From UBA168 sp011055275 (GTDB lineage Archaea > Thermoproteota > Thermoprotei_A > Marsarchaeales > UBA168), in assembly GCA_046635845.1 (NCBI GenBank), contig JAQQXN010000002.1: a DNA stretch of 64,000 nucleotides; one strand, given 5' to 3'. Both the position numbers and the translations under genes were made by a program. Positions 1 to 8,238 of this stretch are shown here, piece after piece; within the stretch, counting starts at the first letter, position 1; every line of letters starts with the position of its first letter. The notes beneath the pieces are model-generated. The model saw only the letters and a program-made list of their open reading frames with translations. It was not told the origin of the DNA and searched no databases.

Positions 1-986
1 AGACGCAGGTATCGCAATCAACGAAAAGGTTATTCGTGGATGTCGAGGGGACTGATCCTAGAACCGTTGAGCTAGTCACTGGCATTTTGGTGAGGGAGCT
101 CTCTGGATACGGAAACATATCGAGAGTTGTTATCAATGGCCCAGGAGGACAAGCAGTTGTGCCCTCCCTTTCCGAGAAAAAACATGAGCTCAGTATTTTG
201 AGCGTCTCTAAGAGACTAGGCATAAGCTTGACCCCAGTAAGGGCAGCCCAAGCATTACGTAAGATGGGGCACCGCGTGCAGTTAATCGGCGAAAAGCTGG
301 AGATCTTTTCCCCGTACTACAGGTTTGATGTAATAAGCGAGGTTGACCTTATAGAAGACGTTATGATGGGATTGGGGCTCAAGGAACTAACCCCATCTAT
401 CCCTAACACCTACACCATCGGAAAGAGGTCAGCTACGACGTCACTTGAAGATAAGATAAGAGAGGTCTTAGCTAACTTGGGTTATGTTGAGATCTCAATG
501 ACCTTGCTAAGCGAGGGAAAGAACCAATCGCTCGTCTATGCAGCAGACCCCGTAAAGGTCAAAAATCCAGTTAGCTCTTCTTATGATTCGCTCAGAGAGG
601 GACTTCTTCCGGACCTACTTCAAGCCCTTTTCGTGAACAAAAAGAAGCGCATGCCGCTGAAGCTCTTTGAGGTAGGTCCCGTTGTAATCAAAGAAGAAAA
701 CTTTTTGACCCAGAAAGTTAACGCGGCAGCTGTGATAAGCGATTACTCGGTCAGTGCGGAAGACATACAGGGAGACCTCCTAAGGCTTGCCAAGCGCCTG
801 CGCTTAGCTCTTGACATAAAGTCTAAGGATTTTCCTTTCGCTATCACTGGAAGGTCAGCTGTTTTTGACTGTGGCTGGATCGCTGAGATCTCACCCGAGG
901 TTTTGCTGAAGTTCGACTATGACTTCCCCGTTGTGGCGTTTGAGCTCACCGTTGCTACGCAGTTCCGCACAGAGATCACGCAGTAA
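1..986 (+). CDS. pheT: Phenylalanyl-tRNA synthetase beta subunit, 3' part
   Basis: Beta chain of the (alpha-beta)2 enzyme that charges tRNA-Phe in the cytoplasm. The frame is open from the window edge (first codon at position 3), so the 5' end lies outside; the GTG at 36 is an internal valine inside the segment LFVDVEGTD, not a start. About 327 residues are visible of a family of roughly 550. A B5 domain covers visible residues about 55-120, with the conserved stretch YYRFDVISEVDLIEDV. The catalytic-like core that packs against the alpha subunit follows. The gene ends with TAA at 984-986. pheS is not in the window. Confidence 0.93.
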   Translation, partial: TQVSQSTKRLFVDVEGTDPRTVELVTGILVRELSGYGNISRVVINGPGGQAVVPSLSEKKHELSILSVSKRLGISLTPVRAAQALRKMGHRVQLIGEKLEIFSPYYRFDVISEVDLIEDVMMGLGLKELTPSIPNTYTIGKRSATTSLEDKIREVLANLGYVEISMTLLSEGKNQSLVYAADPVKVKNPVSSSYDSLREGLLPDLLQALFVNKKKRMPLKLFEVGPVVIKEENFLTQKVNAAAVISDYSVSAEDIQGDLLRLAKRLRLALDIKSKDFPFAITGRSAVFDCGWIAEISPEVLLKFDYDFPVVAFELTVATQFRTEITQ

Positions 987-1108
987 ACCCACATCTCCGT
1001 CAAGGCGGCTATCAACTCAAGGCTACAAGTAAATACCTTCTTTTAGTTGCACGAGTTAATTGTGAGGAGTAATCTAACCGTCATGCTTAAAATTGAAACA
1101 AATAACCT

Positions 1109-1466
1109 TTGCCCCCGGACCTTTCTAGGAGCCGCCGAGATAGCGCTACGCTCACGATGAAAGCGGTTGCAAAAAGGGCCCAGGGGCCTTTTACCATTGG
1201 CGAGCTTATGCGTGAGAACATGGTTGCTACTCAAATTAGATATTGCCAACAACCGCGTAAGAAGCCAACAAAAAGCTCTTATTCGCAAAGAGGGCGATAG
1301 CAGTATGCTTGCATGGGTTCCAGAGGGGGCACTAACAGGCGCTTTATCCGCTAATAGACCAAATCTGGCAGGAACCAGCTCGCGCTTAAGTCCATTTGAT
1401 ATGGTAGCTCCCTCTCTGGGCATCGATTTGCTAAAGTACCAGGTGATTACACGTGGAGCTCTCTGA
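1109..1466 (+). pseudogene. Possible frameshifted small gene before tyrS
   Basis: The 466 bp between pheT and tyrS hold no intact recognisable gene. Two overlapping plus-strand readings look protein-like when joined: one runs to about 1225 (segment KRAQGPFTIGELMREN) and the next frame continues to 1466 (segments LDIANNRVRSQQK and GTSSRLSPFDMVAPSLG). The second overlaps the tyrS start by 14 bp. One frameshift near 1215-1230 would make a single product of about 115 residues. I do not recognise it. It may be a decayed gene, a sequencing frameshift or chance; a minus-strand reading through 1043-1423 looks less protein-like. Confidence 0.25.
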
Positions 1467-2541
1467 AAAGGTCAAGGCCTTTGAAGAGGTAAGCGAGGAG
1501 ATCATAACCAGAGAAGACCTTGTGGAGTTACTGAAAGAAAAAGAACACCCACTTGCCTATGATGGTTTTGAGCCATCGGGCATAGCCCATCTTCCCTTGC
1601 TTTACCGCGCAATAACGATAAAAAAGCTCCTGGCAATCGGGGTTAGGTTCAAACTGTTCCTGGCGGATTGGCACGCGTGGCTAAACGGGAAGCTTGGTGG
1701 TAATATGGAGGCCATAAGGGCAGCAGGGCAGTACTTCGTTGAAGCTTGGAGAGCAGCGGGCGTGCCTGTCGAAACTGATAACGTTCAAATCGTGTGGAGC
1801 ACCGACATACTGGATAGTGATTACTTAACGACAATGCTCAGGATAGCGAACTACGTAACAGTGAACCGCGTTACCCGCGCGCTTCCCATAATGGGCAGGA
1901 CAGCCGTTGAAAGCGATAAAATAGCTTGGCTCTTCTATCCGATAATGCAAGTAACCGACATCTTCAAGCTAGGGGTTGACATTTGTCAACTTGGCCTCGA
2001 CCAGAGAAAGGCAAACATGCTGGCCAGAGAAGTTGCTGAAAAGCTGGGCCGCAAGAAGCCAGTGGGTGTTCACCATCACATACTTGTTGGCCTTGAGGGC
2101 CTAAAAGCCGGAAGGGGGATGGATGAAAATGCCAAGAGGGACTCCATAATAACAAGCAAGATGTCAAAATCATCTCCAAAGAATACCATATACTTGACAG
2201 ATGACGAAGAAACAGTAAGAAGGAAGATTTTGGGTGCTGCATGCCCTCCAGCAGTACTTGAGGGCAACCCGATAGTGGAGTACGCGAAGTACATAGTGTT
2301 CCCCTTATTTGGTGAGCTAAAGGTGGAAAGGGAGCTGGCACATGGAGGTGATGTCATATATAAAGGGTTTGATGATCTGGCAAGGGACTACGCAGGCCAA
2401 AAGCTTCATCCTCTTGATCTCAAGCTCTCCTTGGCCTTGGCGCTTAACAGAGCAATAGAACCTGTAAGAAGACATCTGACCACCGACAACAAGGCCAAGG
2501 AGCTTTGGGAGACTTTTTCTCCATATCTACCCAAACGATAA
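1453..2541 (+). CDS. tyrS: Tyrosyl-tRNA synthetase
   Basis: Class Ic synthetase that charges tRNA-Tyr; 362 residues, the usual size for compact archaeal/eukaryotic-type enzymes. The N-terminal signature is GFEPSGIAHLPLLY (about residues 38-51). It occupies the HIGH position, but reads HLPL rather than HLGH; I believe this variant is normal for TACK/eukaryote-like TyrRS, but that is from memory. The tyrosine-pocket segment FLADWHAWLNGKLGG follows, and the KMSKS loop is exact (KMSKSSPKN, about residue 237). The start is GTG at 1453. Sec61-beta follows 37 bp downstream on the same strand. A tRNA-Tyr gene lies in the same window at 39932. Confidence 0.95.
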   Translation: MELSEKVKAFEEVSEEIITREDLVELLKEKEHPLAYDGFEPSGIAHLPLLYRAITIKKLLAIGVRFKLFLADWHAWLNGKLGGNMEAIRAAGQYFVEAWRAAGVPVETDNVQIVWSTDILDSDYLTTMLRIANYVTVNRVTRALPIMGRTAVESDKIAWLFYPIMQVTDIFKLGVDICQLGLDQRKANMLAREVAEKLGRKKPVGVHHHILVGLEGLKAGRGMDENAKRDSIITSKMSKSSPKNTIYLTDDEETVRRKILGAACPPAVLEGNPIVEYAKYIVFPLFGELKVERELAHGGDVIYKGFDDLARDYAGQKLHPLDLKLSLALALNRAIEPVRRHLTTDNKAKELWETFSPYLPKR

Positions 2542-2578
2542 ACCGTTATGCGTTTAAGCCAAAATCCGTAAGCGTATT

Positions 2579-2758
2579 ATGAGCAAGAGAAGAAAGAAAG
2601 AGGGACCAGCCCCAATGACGGCCGCGGGCCTAGTTAGGTATTACGAAGAGGATAAGGGCATAAACTTCAAGCCTAGCGTTGTGATAGGGATTGCAGTTGC
2701 GTTTTCTGTAGTGATCGCGCTGGCCGACGCAGGGCTCTTCAGCTTTATAAAACCTTAA
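2579..2758 (+). CDS. secG: Preprotein translocase Sec61-beta subunit (SecG-type)
   Basis: Small 59-residue tail-anchored subunit of the SecYE-beta translocon in the cytoplasmic membrane. The N-terminus is basic (MSKRRKKEG), followed by the family-typical PMTAAGLVRYYEED segment and one membrane span at about residues 33-55, ending AGLFSFIKP. ATG at 2579, TAA at 2756-2758. It lies between tyrS and the DUF2070 gene, 9 bp before the latter, so these probably share a transcript. Length and topology fit archaeal Sec61-beta. Confidence 0.92.
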   Translation: MSKRRKKEGPAPMTAAGLVRYYEEDKGINFKPSVVIGIAVAFSVVIALADAGLFSFIKP

Positions 2759-2767
2759 GGGGTAAAA

Positions 2768-4495
2768 TTGGATCCTCAGAAGTCAGCCAACGAGCTTGAA
2801 AAACGCAAGAAATGGCTTTTTCACGTGCCAATACCAGACTGGCTGATATTTCCGGTCTCTTTTCTTGAGTTATTGGCCGTATTTCTGAGGTCGTACATCC
2901 CGCTTTCAGCAGCTTTACTAGCTGCATCAAGTGTTGTTGTAATCGGGCTGCTTGCGACCTACTTACAACCGAAAAAACTGTTTAACTTTAGGCAAACACT
3001 TCTCATGGGAGATTTTTTCTACTCCATACCGCTGGCCTTCGAGTACCTGCCCTTCAAAGGGGTCGACCTCATGCCCATAGGCGTCTCCTTTACGGCATAT
3101 CCCATGGCGCTAACATATGTAGCTACCGTCGGGAATCCCCTCTTTTACCTTCCCATAGTGTTGGTTTTCTTCTTTCCCATTTTAGCTACCTCTGGCCTTC
3201 ATGAAGTCCCTTACATGGTGGTTATATATGTAGGTTCCATAAGCCTGGCCTACTTTACGGTGCACAAGATAGATAAAAAGACGCTGTCCATAATAGGCCT
3301 GAGGGGCTCAAGTTTCGGAGCTAGCTTCTTCAGGGCGTGGTTCAACAAAAGCGACCAAGAATACGAGGACTATCTGGAAAGCCTTTCCAGTAAAAACCCC
3401 ATAAAGAGCGATGTTTTTTACTTCGTTGATAGGAAGGGGTCGCCCATAGGAAGTATAGTGGTTACCGACGCGCATCCCGGCCCCTTTCACGAGGTAGGAA
3501 GCAGCACACTTCCCACAATGGTATCGGAAGGAGTGGAAAAGGTAACGGGCGCTCCATGCATGGTATTAAGGGGAAAGGGAAGTCACGAAAATGACATACC
3601 AACCAAGGAGCTCGCTAAAAGCTATTCCGAAGCGATCTCCAACTCTATGTTAATCCCCCTGAAGCTTCCGGCTACCGACCCACCAAGTGGCTGGGCTGCT
3701 TGCACTGCCATCGACTTCAATCAAGTGAAGGCGGGACCCTTCACGTTAACTTCCATAAGATCCGATAGAGAAAATCTAGTGCTTTTGAGCAAGGCGCCAT
3801 ATCCGTGCGACGACATACCATGGGAAATAGGACAGGGGTTTGAGGCCATAGGTTGCAAGGTCGCTGACACACATAACTCTGGTCCCATCGATGGTTATTC
3901 AACCCTCAATTACTTCCCCCCGTCCAATGTGGACCAAATAACCACCGGGATAAAGAGGCTCATGAGTTCGCAGGTAGAAGGGAACGACCTTCAAGTTGGA
4001 TTTTCACATCTCGAGGTCAAAGAATCGCTCAAAACCGGCATATGCGCTGGTGGCGTGGTGGCTATGACTTGGAAGAAGATGACCAAGAGCGGCGTATTGG
4101 TTTCCTTCCAAGGCAACAACATGGTCCTGGGACTTAGAGATAAAATAGTTGAGGCGCTTAGAGGTATGGGTTTTAAGGAGGCAGAGGTAGCCACAACCGA
4201 CAACCACCAATTGTCAACGTCACTTCAGGCCGTAAACAGATACAGCATGGTAGGGGCCGCCGATGAAGAAACCGTTCTTAACTTAGCCCTAAAAGCAGCA
4301 AAAATGGCCCTGGAGAAACAAAGAGATGCCATGATGCTAGTTGAGAAAAGGGTTGACGAAATCAAGGTAATAGGCTCGGAGGGACTTGACAAAATAAACC
4401 AAGCAATGAAGGCCTCTCTTCCAATACTTGGAAAGTACTTTGCGATATCGCTCGTTTTGTTGGTATTAGCTTCAGCATTTTTCTGTTTTGTTTGA
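2768..4495 (+). CDS. DUF2070 archaeal membrane protein
   Basis: A 575-residue protein of the archaeal DUF2070 family; function unknown. Hydrophobic segments near residues 20-40, 44-63, 78-96, 108-126, 128-148 and 152-172 form an N-terminal membrane block. A large soluble domain carries the conserved motif TDAHPGPFHEVGSSTLP (about residue 232) and a later histidine-containing segment TTDNHQLST. A single C-terminal span covers about residues 551-573. The start is TTG at 2768, preceded by AAGGGG, and the gene is 9 bp after Sec61-beta. The conserved His/Asp residues suggest a metal site, but this is inference. The stop is only 3 bp before a 124-bp repeat. Confidence 0.85.
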   Translation: MDPQKSANELEKRKKWLFHVPIPDWLIFPVSFLELLAVFLRSYIPLSAALLAASSVVVIGLLATYLQPKKLFNFRQTLLMGDFFYSIPLAFEYLPFKGVDLMPIGVSFTAYPMALTYVATVGNPLFYLPIVLVFFFPILATSGLHEVPYMVVIYVGSISLAYFTVHKIDKKTLSIIGLRGSSFGASFFRAWFNKSDQEYEDYLESLSSKNPIKSDVFYFVDRKGSPIGSIVVTDAHPGPFHEVGSSTLPTMVSEGVEKVTGAPCMVLRGKGSHENDIPTKELAKSYSEAISNSMLIPLKLPATDPPSGWAACTAIDFNQVKAGPFTLTSIRSDRENLVLLSKAPYPCDDIPWEIGQGFEAIGCKVADTHNSGPIDGYSTLNYFPPSNVDQITTGIKRLMSSQVEGNDLQVGFSHLEVKESLKTGICAGGVVAMTWKKMTKSGVLVSFQGNNMVLGLRDKIVEALRGMGFKEAEVATTDNHQLSTSLQAVNRYSMVGAADEETVLNLALKAAKMALEKQRDAMMLVEKRVDEIKVIGSEGLDKINQAMKASLPILGKYFAISLVLLVLASAFFCFV

Positions 4496-4498
4496 ATA

Positions 4499-4622
4499 AA
4501 CTGCTCCGCCCTTACGGGCGCAGCTTCCCGCTTCCTTCGGCAGGGCTCGCAACCGCAACGGCTGCGCTCACCTTACCGTCCGCGGGCATCTCGCCTGCGT
4601 TCCACAGGCAAAGCCCTATTGG
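4499..4622 (-). repeat. 124-bp inverted repeat copy 1; TnpB 3'-end-like fragment
   Basis: This segment is the reverse complement of 54951-55074 with a single mismatch (position 4570). Read on the minus strand it is open for about 40 codons, including WNAGEMPADG, VASPAEGSGKLRP and a stop, and the TAA stop forms the GTAA loop of a hairpin (CGCCC GTAA GGGCG). A coding tail that runs into a terminal hairpin just before an insertion boundary resembles the right end of IS200/IS605 TnpB elements, where this RNA is the guide-RNA scaffold. No transposase body is present. The identity of the element is inference; the repeat itself is directly visible. Confidence 0.8.
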
Positions 4623-4808
4623 TCAGCGGGTACCCAGCTCTCTGGCTTTCAAGTTTGTAGCGTTTCCGTAAGGAGGTCGTCCATCACCCTTTAAAGAAGA
4701 GTTTCACCTCTAACTCCTGTCATGGTTGCGCGTTCCATGGGATTTCCAAGCAGAGATGGGGTTTGTGCCGTAAATAGCACGCAATTTTTATGAAGCAAAG
4801 CAGGGCAA

Positions 4809-4820
4809 AGCTTATTTTAC
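4809..4820 (+). promoter_or_regulatory. TATA box of 5S rRNA
   Basis: The sequence GCTTATTTTAC lies about 25 bp before the 5S 5' end, at the spacing expected for archaeal TBP/TFB promoters. Confidence 0.5.
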
Positions 4821-4836
4821 ACGGATCGGGAAATTA

Positions 4837-4961
4837 TGTCCTGCCGGTCATAGCGGATGGGGAAATACCCGGACCCATTCCGAACCCGGAAGTCAAGCCC
4901 ATCCGCGTAAGGGATTCGGTGAGGCTACAAGCCTTGCAGGGTCCCTTAACTGGTAGGGCAC
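4837..4961 (+). rRNA. rrf: 5S ribosomal RNA
   Basis: About 124 nt with the 5S signatures GCCGGTCATAGCGGA near the 5' end, CCCATTCCGAACCCGGAAG in the loop B-C region and a GGTGAGGCTACAAG loop E region. The 5' strand TGTCCTGCCGG pairs with the 3' strand CTGGTAGGGCA to form helix I. It has its own TATA box and no 16S or 23S gene is nearby, so 5S is unlinked from the main rRNA operon here, as in many TACK archaea. The 3' end is within about 6 bp of the stop codon of the convergent SWIM gene. Confidence 0.93.
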
Positions 4962-4966
4962 CTATG

Positions 4967-5368
4967 CTAGCTTAAGCTTTTGGACAGGTGGAGCTGAAAT
5001 TCCTGTACGTTGATCTCTTCTATGTTTTTGCCCATAGATTGCGCTAGTATCAATACCAATTGATGATAGCAAGGCACGCCAAGCCCCCTTAGAACGTTGT
5101 TCAAATAGAAGTCTTCACAACTACAATATCCCAAACCGATGGTGATGTAATCGAGCCGCTTGCCGCGCACGAGATATATGGGTTTACTCTTCACCTTAAG
5201 AATCTTAGTGTTATCCTTTATGGCCTGAACGGCCTTCTTGCCGCGCCTACCAAAGAGCGAAATAACCGTCTTAAATTTCTCCTCATCACTCATCTCGGCC
5301 AGCCTTTCCTTAAGCGGCTCAAGAAGAGAGACAAGATCGTTTTTTTTGACACGGTCCTCGAAGCTCAT
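4967..5368 (-). CDS. SWIM zinc-finger protein
   Basis: About 133 residues. The C-terminal half carries a SWIM zinc finger: CSCEDFYLNNVLRGLGVPCYH gives the pattern CxC...CxH, followed by QLVLILAQSM. The N-terminal half is a charged helical region (EPLKERLAEMSDEEKF). Archaeal small SWIM proteins are nucleic-acid-binding, and some are related to the Sws1 recombination factors; a recombination role is inference only. I chose the internal ATG at 5368 (MSFEDRVKKND) because the upstream in-frame codons do not look conserved. It is convergent with the 5S gene. Confidence 0.7.
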   Translation of the reverse strand: MSFEDRVKKNDLVSLLEPLKERLAEMSDEEKFKTVISLFGRRGKKAVQAIKDNTKILKVKSKPIYLVRGKRLDYITIGLGYCSCEDFYLNNVLRGLGVPCYHQLVLILAQSMGKNIEEINVQEFQLHLSKSLS

Positions 5369-5574
5369 GATACAAGCCCCCACGCAAAGATCGTTCTCGA
5401 TTCTTGCAACGCACGTAGCCCGCGAATCAGGTCGCGCCAAAGCGCACGCGTTTTAAAGTTCCTTAATGCAGTTGGTAATATTCCAGAGTTAATCGTATGA
5501 ATAAGAAAACACAAGAAGCCACAAAGCTCTACGGCGGGAGTGGCCGGCATTTTTGTTTAAAGGGGCAACAGCGC

Positions 5575-5620
5575 ATAAGCATTGATGCTTATCGCGCGCG
5601 TCGCGATTGCGCTTAAATTT
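5575..5620 (+). promoter_or_regulatory. mscS promoter with upstream palindrome
   Basis: A perfect inverted repeat ATAAGCAT-TG-ATGCTTAT lies at 5575-5592, flanked by GCGC on both sides. A TATA-like box GCTTAAATTT lies at about 5611-5620, roughly 22-25 bp before the mscS ATG. A palindrome just upstream of TATA/BRE is a typical activator or repressor position; no regulator is identified. Confidence 0.5.
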
Positions 5621-5637
5621 GCTCATGTAATTACGTT

Positions 5638-6606
5638 ATGGCAGAAACGAAAACACCCACAAGCCTTCTAGCAAAAGTTATCGCCATAGTCCTGATTGCT
5701 ATTATGTTTTTGTTTTCATTTGACTACATATTAGCCCCTCTGGTAAACGTAAAGCCAACAGAAAGAACCAATATTCACGTATTGATAATAGGTATCGTCA
5801 CCATCGTGCTCCTCTACGTTCTCAAAGACTTTTCAAAGGCTACCTCAAAATACTTTGGGCCTCACATATCTGGTCTTCTTAATTTCTTACTCGAGATTGC
5901 CATAGTTACGGCTGGCGCTTTAGCCATAATGGCAACTCTCCACGTATCGCTAACAACTATCATGGTTAGCGGTGGCATAGCAGCAATAATAATTGGTCTT
6001 GCCATATCGACTTTAGCCAGCAACCTCATATCCGGTATGTTCATTTATGCGGCCTTTCCGATAAGGGTTGGAGATTCCGTTTTTGTGAACAACATACCGG
6101 GAAAAGTAAACAAGATAACTGCCATTTACACCTCGGTAATGACCGAAGGAGGAACCGAATTAGTGATACCAAATTCTGCCGTAGTGCAGGGGTTCTTCTT
6201 GATAGCAAAAGGTAATCCTGAGCGCAAAATGATTTTCAACTACAGAAAGGGCGATCAAGTATCTTTACCAGCTCTAAACGTAGAGGGCAGCATAATCGAG
6301 CTAAATGAGGTTACGACCGAAGTCGCCACAAAGAAAGGGACGCTAATAATACCCACTTACGTGTTACTCACCGGAGGAGCGTTAATGGCAAAAGCGGGCG
6401 AAAGCATAAAGTTCACCATAAAAGTCAGTAAAAACATCGAAAAAGTTAAGAAGGCCCTAGAGGACGCAGGCGCCAGCGTGACGATGACTTCCCTAGAGGG
6501 AGATTCAGTCGAACTAACTCTAACAATTAAATCGCCTCCAGGTAAGGAAACCGAATACAAGGAAAAATTGATAAAAATAGCTTATGACGAGCAGCAAAAG
6601 GAGTAA
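5638..6606 (+). CDS. mscS: MscS-family small-conductance mechanosensitive channel
   Basis: Membrane channel that opens under tension to release solutes during osmotic downshock. 322 residues. Membrane segments lie near residues 10-31, 46-62, 78-100 and 103-130. The last is the pore helix region (VSGGIAAIIIGLAISTLASN), followed by the MscS beta domain with GDSVFVNN and ELVIPNSAVV. A C-terminal alpha/beta domain follows. The ATG at 5638 is about 25 bp after a TATA box, suggesting a leaderless transcript. It is monocistronic by spacing. Confidence 0.9.
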   Translation: MAETKTPTSLLAKVIAIVLIAIMFLFSFDYILAPLVNVKPTERTNIHVLIIGIVTIVLLYVLKDFSKATSKYFGPHISGLLNFLLEIAIVTAGALAIMATLHVSLTTIMVSGGIAAIIIGLAISTLASNLISGMFIYAAFPIRVGDSVFVNNIPGKVNKITAIYTSVMTEGGTELVIPNSAVVQGFFLIAKGNPERKMIFNYRKGDQVSLPALNVEGSIIELNEVTTEVATKKGTLIIPTYVLLTGGALMAKAGESIKFTIKVSKNIEKVKKALEDAGASVTMTSLEGDSVELTLTIKSPPGKETEYKEKLIKIAYDEQQKE

Positions 6607-6766
6607 GCGGAAGACCAAAAGATTTTGCCAACGGTTGGCAATCAGATGCCTAATTGCTGCTGACCCAGCTATTTACGCTCATTACATGCAGTTGGTTCGC
6701 AAAACTTCCTAAAGAGGGTTTGTTGCGGCTACCCATATGTCGTTTGCCGCCTGATCCAAGCAGAAA

Positions 6767-6780
6767 GCTTTTATGAGGTC
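6767..6780 (+). promoter_or_regulatory. TATA box for eL37
   Basis: The sequence GAAAGCTTTTATG lies about 27 bp before the TTG start at 6801, so the transcript would be nearly leaderless. The 160 bp before it hold no gene I can support. Confidence 0.5.
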
Positions 6781-6800
6781 TTCGTCTTTTCTCGATAAAG

Positions 6801-6962
6801 TTGAGTAATGGCACAGCTTCCAAAGGGAAAGGAGCGGGAAAAAGAACCCATGTCATCTGCAGGCGCTGTGGAAAACACACGTTTAACGTTCACACTCACA
6901 GATGCTCTAGCTGTGGTTTTGGTGCAACGCCAAAATTTAAATCACATTTTAACATAAAATGA
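6801..6962 (+). CDS. rpl37e: Large ribosomal subunit protein eL37 (L37e)
   Basis: A 53-residue zinc-ribbon ribosomal protein that binds 23S rRNA. The sequence has KGKGAGKRTHVICRRCGKH followed by HRCSSCGFGATPK, giving the two CxxC knuckles of the family. The start is TTG at 6801 (MSNGTASKGK) and the stop is TGA at 6960-6962. In many archaea this gene follows an LSm gene; here it stands alone and the LSm gene is at 18148. Confidence 0.93.
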   Translation: MSNGTASKGKGAGKRTHVICRRCGKHTFNVHTHRCSSCGFGATPKFKSHFNIK

Positions 6963-6966
6963 TACT

Positions 6967-7842
6967 TTAAGGTATTATCAGGTTTTTAACGAGATCTACG
7001 TCGAAAACCAATCCGTCTATCTCCTTTTCGTTTCCGACCGCTACTTGAGGAGAGTTGCTCTTCAGCATTTCTTGCACGGCCTGCCTGACCGGTGTCCCAG
7101 GTGGTACCACTGGTAGCTTCCTTGTCTCCAAATCGGACAACCTTTTATTGGGGAAGGTCAACGATTTCTCACCCATGTAAAGCACCGGAGCAACTGACCA
7201 GTCCCAATCTTCCCCTTCACTCGAGGCCTGTATTAGCGACTTACTGCTGCTGTACTCCTCTTCGAGTTCCCTTAGGAAGTCGAACTCCATAAGAAATCCC
7301 AAGGCCTTACCTGAGTCATCTAGAAGCGTTATCGTGTCGGAGGCCGCATACTTCATTACCTTGTAGCCAATTGCGATTGGTGTGCCTATCCAGGCTGATG
7401 CAAATCTGTCAGCCAAGTAGTTATCTATTGAGTCGGTTAGAAACGAATCGCTTTCTATCCTCGATAGTAAATCTTCAACGGAGACTATTCCCACAAGCTT
7501 GCCCTCGTCATCTACCACGGGAACGGCCCTAAAACCGCTTTTTATTATAGCCTTGGCAGCTTTCTGAATAGGGTCCTTTGGCCTGATCTTGGGCGGTTTG
7601 TTGTTCATGAGTAAAGCTGTTTGATCGGTTTCGCTTTTACTCATGAGCTCATTTATGGATATTATCCCTGCCAGTGTATTCTTTCCTCTCCTTATTACGG
7701 GAGCGGAGGAAACCTCGTTCTTGAGAAGGACGCTCAGCACCGTCCTTCTGTTACTTGGAACCTCCACGTATACCGGATTACCGTTCATCACGTCTTTAAC
7801 TAGCATGCCAATCTCCTCAGCTTTTTCCTTGATTGATCCCAA
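6967..7842 (-). CDS. CBS-domain protein (four CBS motifs)
   Basis: 291 residues made almost entirely of CBS repeats, the adenosyl-nucleotide-sensing modules. The first pair is clear: DVMNGNPVYVEVPSN...APVIRRGKNTLAGIISINELMS, then KIRPKDPIQKAAKAI...AVPVVDDEGKLVGIVSVEDLL. The second pair is more divergent (GTPIAIGYKVMKYAASD and PVVPPGTPVRQAV). There is no attached enzyme domain, so it is probably a stand-alone sensor or regulator of an unknown partner. The start is TTG at 7842; a shorter start at residue 13 is possible. It is convergent with eL37 (4 bp apart). Confidence 0.85.
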   Translation of the reverse strand: MGSIKEKAEEIGMLVKDVMNGNPVYVEVPSNRRTVLSVLLKNEVSSAPVIRRGKNTLAGIISINELMSKSETDQTALLMNNKPPKIRPKDPIQKAAKAIIKSGFRAVPVVDDEGKLVGIVSVEDLLSRIESDSFLTDSIDNYLADRFASAWIGTPIAIGYKVMKYAASDTITLLDDSGKALGFLMEFDFLRELEEEYSSSKSLIQASSEGEDWDWSVAPVLYMGEKSLTFPNKRLSDLETRKLPVVPPGTPVRQAVQEMLKSNSPQVAVGNEKEIDGLVFDVDLVKNLIIP

Positions 7843-7975
7843 TCAAGGTCATTTCAATCATCATATGCATATTAGGCATTCATTTAAAAACTTGACGTTA
7901 ATGCTCAGAAAGAAATTAGCTTTAGTTGAAATTTGTATGCCATGGCCATTGGGGTTTCTTCTTGAATTTTTGATT

Positions 7976-8031
7976 AAGTAAACTACCCGTCCTTACGGAC
8001 AAGTCTCTAGTGAAGAAAAGATGAAAACCGA
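7976..8031 (-). mobile_element. Possible TnpB right-end remnant (GTAA hairpin)
   Basis: Read on the minus strand, 7979-8031 contains GACTTGTCCGTAAGGACGGG then TAGTTTAC. It has the same layout as the end of the 124-bp repeats: a short coding tail (SSLETCP, stop), the stop codon forming a GTAA hairpin loop (GTCC GTAA GGAC), and a GTTTAC/GTTCAC boundary. Only the terminal hairpin region is similar, so this is a weaker member of the same type. The remaining part of the 7843-8238 spacer shows a TATA box at its right end and nothing else I can support. Confidence 0.4.
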
Positions 8032-8193
8032 CATTCTCCTACCCAAAGAATGCGGGTTTTCCAAACTTTGGTAAAGCGCGAACATACCCTACTTCAAAAT
8101 ATGTGATATGAGGCCCCAAAGGAAATAGCTGATGAGTTTTTCGCTTAACTTTTGAGGCTAAGATAAACGCAACACTGGTTTCGTATCAAGAAA

Positions 8194-8206
8194 GCTTTAA
8201 ATTTTT
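8194..8206 (+). promoter_or_regulatory. TATA box of AAA-associated gene
   Basis: The sequence GCTTTAAATTTTTA lies 33 bp before the TTG start at 8239. Confidence 0.5.
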
Positions 8207-8238
8207 ACGGCATGGATTAAACTAAAGGTCGTCGTGAT

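Noticed and set aside
1043..1423. Minus-strand 126-aa reading frame
   Set aside because: Composition is not protein-like and the opposite strand reads better.
4630..4700. Anti-Shine-Dalgarno-like AAGGAGGTCGTCC suggesting an rRNA end
   Set aside because: It does not match the 16S 3' end on either strand and no 16S sequence is adjacent.
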